NCBI GenBank assembly: GCA_964533705.1
Contig: CAZHMN010000109.1
Coordinates: forward strand, 1 to 7,726
Direction of reading: 5' to 3'
Length of the DNA stretch: 7,726 nt
DNA from: CAZHMN01 sp964533705
GTDB taxonomy: Bacteria; Electryoneota; B3-LCP
Shown: positions 1 through 4,101 of the stretch, in pieces
How the letters are laid out: each line of letters starts with the position of its first letter
Numbering within the stretch: position 1 is the first letter of the stretch
Made by a program: the position numbers and the translations under genes
The notes under the pieces: model-generated
Told to the model about the DNA's origin: nothing
Database searches by the model: none
What the model saw: the letters and a program-made list of their open reading frames with translations, nothing else

Positions 1-75
<75 letters not shown>

Positions 76-84
76 ATCAGTTAG

Positions 85-113
85 AATATAATAAATGATT
101 TCGGGGGTTTCAA
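85..113 (-). promoter_or_regulatory. Sigma70-type promoter of the initiator tRNA
   Basis: On the minus strand a TTGAAA -35 box (108-113) and a TATATT -10 box (85-90) are separated by exactly 17 bases. The mature tRNA starts 10 bases beyond the -10 box, so the primary transcript would have only a very short leader. Both the match and the position favour a dedicated tRNA promoter. It also lies beyond the inserted repeat element, so tRNA expression need not depend on read-through from yceI. Confidence 0.85.
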
Positions 114-162
114 GTTCTTTTCACGGGAATTGCTTTGACGAGTATTTGAAAAGGCACCCGCT

Positions 163-172
163 TTACTTCTCA
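163..172. repeat. Left copy of the 10-bp target-site duplication
   Basis: The sequence ttacttctca here is repeated exactly, in the same orientation, at 306-315. The two copies directly abut the terminal inverted repeats of the 133-bp element between them, and the match stops at both ends. This is the arrangement left by transposition. The right copy lies in the end of yceI, so this left copy is the duplicated remnant. Confidence 0.75.
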
Positions 173-197
173 GAGTTCTTTGAAATATTCACCATAG

Positions 198-224
198 TGT
201 CATTCCCGCGCAAGCGGGAATCTA
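198..224 (+). repeat. dRS3-like palindromic module, copy 1
   Basis: A 27-bp module runs from tgtca to tcta and contains the hairpin tcccgcg-caa-gcggga, flanked by att/aat. The core ATTCCCGC...GCGGGAAT is the same type as neisserial dRS3 repeats and similar short palindromes scattered through many Gram-negative genomes. Copy 2 (244-270) is its inverted partner, with four differing positions: two in the hairpin arms and one in the loop pair, plus one more in the arm-flank pair counted on alignment. Confidence 0.7.
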
Positions 225-243
225 TCTAACCGCTTGATTTATT

Positions 244-270
244 TAGACTCCCGCTTTCGCGGGAGTGACA
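244..270 (-). repeat. dRS3-like palindromic module, copy 2, inverted
   Basis: Read on the minus strand this is the same 27-bp module as copy 1, with its own hairpin tcccgcg-aaa-gcggga. The few substitutions are largely compensated within the module: the T/A pair next to the stem in copy 1 is C/G here. This keeps the palindrome and suggests the hairpin itself, not only the sequence, has been kept. The two copies are 19 bases apart. Confidence 0.7.
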
Positions 271-305
271 GTTTTGGAGATCATATGCAATATTTCAAAG
301 CTCTC

Positions 306-315
306 TTACTTCTCA
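306..315. repeat. Right copy of the 10-bp target-site duplication, at the yceI stop codon
   Basis: This exact repeat of 163-172 is also the last ten bases of yceI, read on the minus strand as tgagaagtaa with TAA as stop. It is the coding, presumably original, copy. Confidence 0.75.
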
Positions 316-911
316 TGCGGGTCTAATGACTTGATCAGTTCTACTTCAAGGGTGATCATGACCTTGTTGTCCACAACCAGCCCGCCTGTTTCCAGCGCTT
401 TACTCCAGGTTAATCCGAAGTCGCGCCGGTCAATCTTAGTGGTCGCTGTGGCTCCCATGCGCATGTTACCCATAGGTCCCTTCACCGGCGCAGTGGGTCC
501 TTCCACGTTCAGGATGACTTCCTTCGTAACACCATGGAGGGTCAAATCCCCGGTGACCTTGAGACCGCCGTCAGCCTTATGAATTTTCTTGGAAACAAAA
601 GTCATCTTCGGATATTTCTCAACGTCGAAGAAGTCGGCGCTCCTGAGATGATCATCGCGCTGTTGGTTCCCCGTGTTAATGGAGGCGACGTCAATGGTAA
701 CCTCTACTTTCGACTTGGTGACGTCGTTTTCATCATAATCCACATGACCGGTAAAAGAGTCGAATGAACCACGAACGTTTGTGATCATAAGGTGCTTGAT
801 TTTGAATTCGATGCTGGAGTGAGCTTTATCCAGATCCCAGGTGGAGGCTATGGACAAGGACGTGAATGCAAAGACGACGGTCAACAGAGCGGTATATGAT
901 TTTCGCAACAT
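306..911 (-). CDS. yceI: Secreted YceI-family lipid-binding-like protein
   Basis: The 201-residue protein begins with a signal peptide: a basic MLRKS start, a hydrophobic stretch to about residue 20, and a likely cleavage near Ala22-Ser23. It therefore should act in the periplasm. The rest is one YceI domain of family-typical length. Visible family features are HSSIEFKIKHLMITNVRGSF (31-50), QQRDDHLRSADFFDVEKYP (83-101), GDLTLHGVTKEV (121-132) and RRDFGLTW (162-169). YceI proteins form a lipocalin-like beta barrel that binds long-chain polyisoprenoids; the ligand and physiological role of this one are unknown. The ATG is supported by AAAGG nine bases upstream (921-925). The gene stands alone, 280 bp after the TM2 gene. 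Its stop codon lies inside the duplicated target site of the MITE-like element, leaving the protein intact. Confidence 0.95.
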   Translation of the reverse strand: MLRKSYTALLTVVFAFTSLSIASTWDLDKAHSSIEFKIKHLMITNVRGSFDSFTGHVDYDENDVTKSKVEVTIDVASINTGNQQRDDHLRSADFFDVEKYPKMTFVSKKIHKADGGLKVTGDLTLHGVTKEVILNVEGPTAPVKGPMGNMRMGATATTKIDRRDFGLTWSKALETGGLVVDNKVMITLEVELIKSLDPHEK

Positions 912-1191
912 GGTAAATTTCCTTTCGAACGGTATTTTTAAATCTTGAGGTATTCTTAGGAAGGATTACGAGGAGTGATTCAGAAGAGTTGGGCGGAAGA
1001 TTATTTCAGATTTCTTAGGGGGCGGTGCGCGCCGAGGATCACGGTACCATATCCTACCGCCTTTCTGTTATAGATCTGATTGCAGATTGTAATAAAATCA
1101 AGCGGTTTCAATCTATATGTGAAACAGCAGATCGGAGATATTTGACCGGATGATGGCCAGTTAACGATCAGTTGAACGCATGGGTCGCCCG
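912..1191. other. 280-bp spacer between yceI and the TM2 gene, with small inverted repeats
   Basis: No credible ORF was found. It should hold the yceI promoter and the end of the upstream cluster, but I see no near-consensus -35/-10 pair and no classic terminator. Small dyads include atctg/cagat at 1074-1087 and gtttca/tgaaac at 1105-1125. The latter is followed on the minus strand by a T-rich run (CGCTTGATTTTATT) and could be a weak terminator of the TM2 transcript. A larger interrupted dyad at 1021-1061 is listed separately. Confidence 0.5.
1021..1061. repeat. Interrupted inverted repeat in the yceI upstream region
   Basis: ggcggt (1021-1026) pairs with accgcc (1056-1061) and aggat (1035-1039) pairs with atcct (1051-1055). 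That is an 11-bp stem with an eight-base GC-rich bulge on one side and an 11-base loop. There is no T-run on the minus-strand exit side and only TTTCT on the plus side, so a terminator role is doubtful. It could be a regulatory fold upstream of yceI or chance. Confidence 0.35.
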
Positions 1192-1551
1192 TTACTGTGA
1201 ATTGACCCCTTTCACCAGCATTGCGACTTGCTGTGCTATCTTGTAATTGTATTCGAAGGCGAGCTTCTGGTAATTGATCAGGTCAACGATCGTCCCGATC
1301 AAACAGAGGCCTCCCGTGAACAGGTAAAGTAACCCCATTCCGATTTGCCCTAAAATAAACCGCTGTACGCCGGCTATGATAACGAAACCGAGGCACGTCG
1401 TCAATAGAATGAGCATGGGATCTCTGCGCCTGGGCCGGTAGGCAGTGGCAAAGAGCCGAGCTTGTTCGTCGTCCATGTCTTCGATGAGTTTTTGAACGAA
1501 GACCATTTCGTCCCCTTGCAGGTCGGGCATGATATGGATGATTTTCGCCAT
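1192..1551 (-). CDS. TM2-domain membrane protein
   Basis: The 119-residue protein has a soluble N-terminal segment (about 1-45) ending in YRPRRRDP. A TM2 domain follows: a first membrane helix (about 46-66), the turn GVQRFILGQIGMG (61-73), and a second helix ending in TGGLCLIGTIVDLI (79-92) with the conserved Asp90. The position usually His in the family's turn motif (G-x-H-R-F) is Gln63 here. A helical tail follows. TM2 proteins are small inner-membrane proteins with no settled function. The ATG is supported by AAGGA eight bases upstream (1560-1564). It follows the DUF2752 gene by only 18 bases and is the last gene of the yigZ-CNNM-DUF2752-TM2 cluster. Confidence 0.9.
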   Translation of the reverse strand: MAKIIHIMPDLQGDEMVFVQKLIEDMDDEQARLFATAYRPRRRDPMLILLTTCLGFVIIAGVQRFILGQIGMGLLYLFTGGLCLIGTIVDLINYQKLAFEYNYKIAQQVAMLVKGVNSQ

Positions 1552-1569
1552 GAGTGGATTCCTTAAGGT

Positions 1570-1884
1570 TTATCGCGACTTCGCTGGTAATGTTCGTCTA
1601 AAGGATTTTATTATTAATGTGGCAATACGGCCCGTCAGGATGAAGAGAGCGGGCAAGCCCATAGGATGCGCCTCGAGAGAACGGTTAAAATCGCCGTGTA
1701 GAAGGTATGAAATTGAATGCCCCAACCCGCAGCCGGGGCAGTGATCGAAACCGAATATCTTGAAAATACATAGATTGTAATGTTGGTTGGCATTCGGATC
1801 GCTAAACGCCAAAAAGAGTAGAGCACCGATCCAAACAATCGCTTCTAAATTGAAGGACAACGCGTGTCGTAATGCTTTCATCAT
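1570..1884 (-). CDS. DUF2752-family membrane protein
   Basis: This 104-residue protein has a first membrane helix at about 14-28, the family signature, and a second hydrophobic helix at about 75-92 followed by a basic tail. The signature is LCIFKIFGFDHCPGCGLGHS (38-57), with Cys39, Cys49 and Cys52, then HGDFNRSLEAHP (63-74). This is the typical DUF2752 layout and length; the role is unknown, and the CPGC motif suggests redox or metal chemistry only as a guess. The first ATG is preferred because GGAG lies ten bases upstream; the adjacent second ATG would sit further away. The gene starts 22 bases after the CNNM gene and ends 18 bases before the TM2 gene. Its pairing with TM2 suggests joint function at the membrane. 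Confidence 0.88.
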   Translation of the reverse strand: MMKALRHALSFNLEAIVWIGALLFLAFSDPNANQHYNLCIFKIFGFDHCPGCGLGHSISYLLHGDFNRSLEAHPMGLPALFILTGRIATLIIKSFRRTLPAKSR

Positions 1885-1906
1885 AGGGGCGTCACTCCAT
1901 CCGAAT

Positions 1907-3121
1907 TTAGCCTTCGATCTTCTCGAGCACGACTACCCGAATTCGGGTGCGTGTGGCTTTGGCGATTTCGAAGCGATAGTCACCGATTTCGATAATTTCG
2001 CCTTTAGAAGGGATTCTACCCAGAGAAGCGATAAGGTAGCCACTTAACGTCTCGTAATCCCCCTCGGGAATGGCTGTGTCCAGATGATCGTTAATTTCAT
2101 CCACCTCCATCCGCCCGGAAATAAGCCAACGGTTATCGCCCAGCTTCTGAATGCTCAACCTCGCCGGGTCGTATTCGTCTTCGATTTCGCCCGTGAGTTC
2201 TTCGATTAGATCCTCCAGCGTCACCAGACCAGCGGTCCCTCCCCATTCATCCAGGATGATAGCGATCTGCTGGCGTTCGGTTTTCAAATCTCTGAAGATT
2301 TGCCAGGCCTTTTTCTGAGTCGGGAAGAAGGGAATTGAGCGAATAATTTCATCCAAACTGGCTGGTTTATCAATCAGGTCCCGAATATACGCCACGCCGA
2401 TGATATCGTCTATATCTCCCCGGTAGATAGGAATCTTCGAATACCCCGAAGAAAACGCTGTTTTTTTCAAATCATCTATAGAGGCGTCCTGATCGAGGGC
2501 AACGATCTCGGTCCGGGGCGTCATGACGTCCCGGCCTCGAAGAGAGCGAAATTGCATAATTCTGGTGATCAGGGATTCGTGATGGGATTTGATCGCTCCC
2601 GTTTCGACGCCTTTTCGGATCAGTATTTCCAGATCCTTGCGCGTGAAGAATTCACGAACGTCTGAGCGGCCCACACCGAATAAAGTTAAGATCAATGAAC
2701 TGACCCAATCGCTGATCAGCACAACCGGATAGAATAGAATCCGGAAGAAGCGAAGAACCGGGGCCACCCAGAGAGAAGCTGGATCAGCCAAATCCCGCCC
2801 CAACGCTTTGGGGATAATTTCGCCCGTAACCAGGATAATAATCGCGCTGATGGCCGAAATCCAGGCGGGGGGCACACCACGATTCAGCAGATAGACCGTC
2901 AGGATGGACGTAAAAGCGATATTTGCAAGATTAGTGCCGACCAGGGTGGTGAGGATAAAGCGGGAGGGTTTTTTCAAGAACCAATGGGCATCCCTGGCAC
3001 CCATCCGCCCCCGGCGTATAAATCCCTCCAGGCGGATTCGATTGACGGAGAGGAAAACGGTTTCGGTACCGCTAAAATAAGCGCTCAGCAGAAGGAAGAG
3101 AATGATCAGCCAGAATTCCAT
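1907..3121 (-). CDS. CNNM/CBS/CorC_HlyC-domain membrane protein (hemolysin C/CorC-like family)
   Basis: The 404-residue protein has the complete three-part layout of the bacterial CNNM family. Residues 1-185 form the CNNM (DUF21) membrane domain, with SGTETVFLSVNRIR (17-30), TLVGTNLANIAF (59-70) and LVTGEIIPKALG (97-108). A CBS pair spans about 195-315, with RDVMTPRTEIVALD (197-210), a second half containing DEWGGTAGLVTLEDLIEELT (291-310), and the acidic GEIEDEYD. The CorC_HlyC domain is at about 322-402. Family members are inner-membrane proteins linked to Mg2+/Co2+ transport or resistance, with CBS domains sensing Mg-ATP or related nucleotides; the ion here is inferred. The hemolysin name is historical. 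The ATG follows the yigZ stop directly (TGAATG), with no strong ribosome binding site, so translation is probably coupled to yigZ. Confidence 0.95.
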   Translation of the reverse strand: MEFWLIILFLLLSAYFSGTETVFLSVNRIRLEGFIRRGRMGARDAHWFLKKPSRFILTTLVGTNLANIAFTSILTVYLLNRGVPPAWISAISAIIILVTGEIIPKALGRDLADPASLWVAPVLRFFRILFYPVVLISDWVSSLILTLFGVGRSDVREFFTRKDLEILIRKGVETGAIKSHHESLITRIMQFRSLRGRDVMTPRTEIVALDQDASIDDLKKTAFSSGYSKIPIYRGDIDDIIGVAYIRDLIDKPASLDEIIRSIPFFPTQKKAWQIFRDLKTERQQIAIILDEWGGTAGLVTLEDLIEELTGEIEDEYDPARLSIQKLGDNRWLISGRMEVDEINDHLDTAIPEGDYETLSGYLIASLGRIPSKGEIIEIGDYRFEIAKATRTRIRVVVLEKIEG

Positions 3122-3730
3122 TCAGGCGCCGATTTTGAAAATCTCAGGGCCGAAACGATCGTGCAGAACCTCACGGCATGCTGCCGATCGGCTGGGGGGA
3201 ACTGCCAATTTGACTTTGGCTTTATCCTCATAAGAAATAGATGAAATCTTGGCGCCAAACTGAGAGGTGATTACCTTTAGCGAATTGACATCCTCGGGGG
3301 GGAGAACGAGGCGCAAGTAATTTACGTTCTGCACCCTTCTCCGGCCCGCTTCCCGTAGTGCCAGGCGAGCGCATTCCGAGAAAGCGCGCGCCAACCCGCC
3401 TTTGCCCAGTTTGGTGCCACCGAAATAGCGTACCACCACAATTTGGGCGTTATATAGGTCCGCTCCCTGGATTTCCGCCAGGATTGACCGGCCCGAAGTA
3501 CCGTGGGGCTCGCCGTCGTCGGATGAGCGCTCCTGACCGGTAGCCAACCGGTAAGCGAACGGCTGATGAGTAGCGTCATAGTACTTTCGCCGGAGCGCTG
3601 TTCTCAACTGATCGGCCTCTTTCTCATTCTCCACGGCTTGGGCAAAACCGAAGAAGCGAGAACCTTTTACCCGCAGTTCGGAAGTACCAGGGCGCGTGAT
3701 TGTAGAATATTCGTCTGGTGCGGAGGACAT
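3122..3730 (-). CDS. yigZ: YigZ/IMPACT (UPF0029) family protein
   Basis: Starting at the ATG at 3730 the protein has 202 residues, close to E. coli YigZ. The N-terminal IMPACT domain (about 1-120) contains RVKGSRFFGFAQAV, then SSDDGEPHGTSGRSIL, then the family signature VVVRYFGGTKLGKGGLARAF. A smaller C-terminal domain (DUF1949-like) covers the rest. Members resemble the regulatory protein IMPACT/YIH1 and bind nucleic acid or nucleotide in structural studies; the cellular role in bacteria is not settled. The frame stays open for 46 codons upstream to 3868. I reject that extension because it is hydrophobic and low in complexity, runs into a hairpin, and family proteins begin close to EYSTITRPG. 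The chosen start has no clear Shine-Dalgarno site. The stop abuts the CNNM start. Confidence 0.92.
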   Translation of the reverse strand: MSSAPDEYSTITRPGTSELRVKGSRFFGFAQAVENEKEADQLRTALRRKYYDATHQPFAYRLATGQERSSDDGEPHGTSGRSILAEIQGADLYNAQIVVVRYFGGTKLGKGGLARAFSECARLALREAGRRRVQNVNYLRLVLPPEDVNSLKVITSQFGAKISSISYEDKAKVKLAVPPSRSAACREVLHDRFGPEIFKIGA

Positions 3731-3753
3731 GATTTGGGATCTGGAATTAAAAG

Positions 3754-3768
3754 TCGTTGTTTCAACGA
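3754..3768. repeat. Short perfect dyad upstream of yigZ
   Basis: tcgttg-ttt-caacga is a perfect 6-bp inverted repeat with a 3-base spacer, 24 bases upstream of the yigZ ATG. On the minus strand it is followed by CTTTTAATT, so it could be a weak terminator or attenuator. It could equally be a protein-binding dyad or a 5' UTR hairpin. The surrounding 60 bases are strikingly A/T-rich. Confidence 0.35.
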
Positions 3769-3837
3769 AAAATATCAAAACAAGAAAAAATGCTTTGTAT
3801 TTCGGGATTGATAGGTTTATCTTAAATTTGCTACAGC

Positions 3838-3858
3838 GCCAATGTGCGCAACATTGGC
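3838..3858. repeat. Hairpin 1 of a tandem pair between the Cys-rich ORF and yigZ
   Basis: gccaatgt and acattggc form a perfect 8-bp stem around a five-base loop (gcgca). Together with hairpin 2, three bases away, it makes a compact structured block 43 bases after the end of the Cys-rich ORF on the minus strand. No T-run follows on the minus strand. Confidence 0.6.
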
Positions 3859-3861
3859 CCG

Positions 3862-3889
3862 ACGGCACTCAGCTTCGGCGGAGTGCCGT
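3862..3889 (+). terminator. Hairpin 2 with UUCG loop: possible plus-strand intrinsic terminator
   Basis: acggcactc and gagtgccgt form a 9-bp perfect stem. Inside, after one A.G mismatch, gc-ttcg-gc closes a cUUCGg tetraloop, which is unusually stable as RNA. On the plus strand the stem is followed by TTCTTATTCTAT, a T-rich exit, so the fold looks like an intrinsic terminator for plus-strand (antisense) transcription. On the minus strand the loop is CGAA and the exit is not T-rich, so it is a poor intrinsic terminator for the dnaE transcript. It could instead block RNA decay or processing between the two gene groups. Confidence 0.4.
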
Positions 3890-3900
3890 TTCTTATTCTA

Positions 3901-4101
3901 TCATCTCCTCATCTGCCCCACGCCCGGAGGGAACTTGCAGGATTGGTACTTTTCCACGTTGCTGTTGTCCACCGTGCAGATCAAGCCGCCGAATTTATAA
4001 CACTGCTCCTGCGGTTCCGGAAAGCGCGCTTTAGTGCAATTCATACAGATCAATTCCGGCAGTTCAGGATTGCTGCCGTCTGTTGTTGCGGTGTGCCCCA
4101 T
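3901..4101 (-). CDS. Small Cys-rich protein, unrecognised, overlapping the dnaE 3' end
   Basis: This 66-residue ORF has five cysteines, Cys19, Cys22, Cys34, Cys42 and Cys55, with a CMNC motif and an aromatic/glycine patch CYKFGGLIC (34-42), then VEKYQSCKF. The spacing (CxxC followed by single Cys) suggests a small zinc- or metal-binding fold. There is no signal peptide or membrane segment. I do not recognise the family and assign no function. The best evidence that it is real is the start: AGGAG sits five bases before the ATG (4107-4111), the strongest Shine-Dalgarno site among the cluster starts. The ORF overlaps the last 38 bases of dnaE in another frame, so it is probably co-transcribed and translationally coupled with dnaE. 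Confidence 0.7.
   Translation of the reverse strand: MGHTATTDGSNPELPELICMNCTKARFPEPQEQCYKFGGLICTVDNSNVEKYQSCKFPPGVGQMRR

Larger units (their letters stand above)
173..305. mobile_element. MITE-like non-coding element with terminal inverted repeats
   Basis: This 133-bp segment has 17-bp terminal inverted repeats. The left end (173-189) reads gagttctttgaaatatt and the reverse complement of the right end (289-305) reads gagagctttgaaatatt, giving 15 of 17 matches with the inner 12 identical. Exact 10-bp direct repeats flank it. It holds no credible ORF, so any movement would depend on a transposase elsewhere. The interior carries two palindromic 27-bp modules in opposite orientation (198-224 and 244-270), so the whole element could fold into one long imperfect hairpin. 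Family membership cannot be assigned from sequence alone. A 10-bp duplication is compatible with some IS4-like transposases, but that is inference. Confidence 0.75.

Noticed and set aside
198..270. CRISPR-like repeat pair
   Set aside because: The two modules are in inverted, not direct, orientation, each is a palindrome, there are only two, and no cas genes are present. A mobile-element reading fits better.
265..582. Plus-strand ORF spanning the element end and yceI
   Set aside because: It runs antisense through yceI and part of the MITE-like element, and its protein shows no recognisable features. Not a gene.
1907..3121. Reading the CNNM/CBS protein as a haemolysin virulence factor
   Set aside because: The hemolysin name is historical. 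The domain layout is that of CNNM/CorC Mg2+/Co2+-related membrane proteins and nothing around it suggests a toxin.
3122..3145. GATTTT/AAAATC dyad at the yigZ 3' end as a regulatory site
   Set aside because: It lies inside coding sequence, is short and A/T-rich, and is explained by the codons there. The TGAATG junction already explains CNNM translation.
3731..3868. 46-codon N-terminal extension of yigZ starting at 3868
   Set aside because: The added residues are hydrophobic and A/T-driven, overlap a hairpin, lack a ribosome binding site, and do not belong to the YigZ family, whose members begin near the ATG at 3730.
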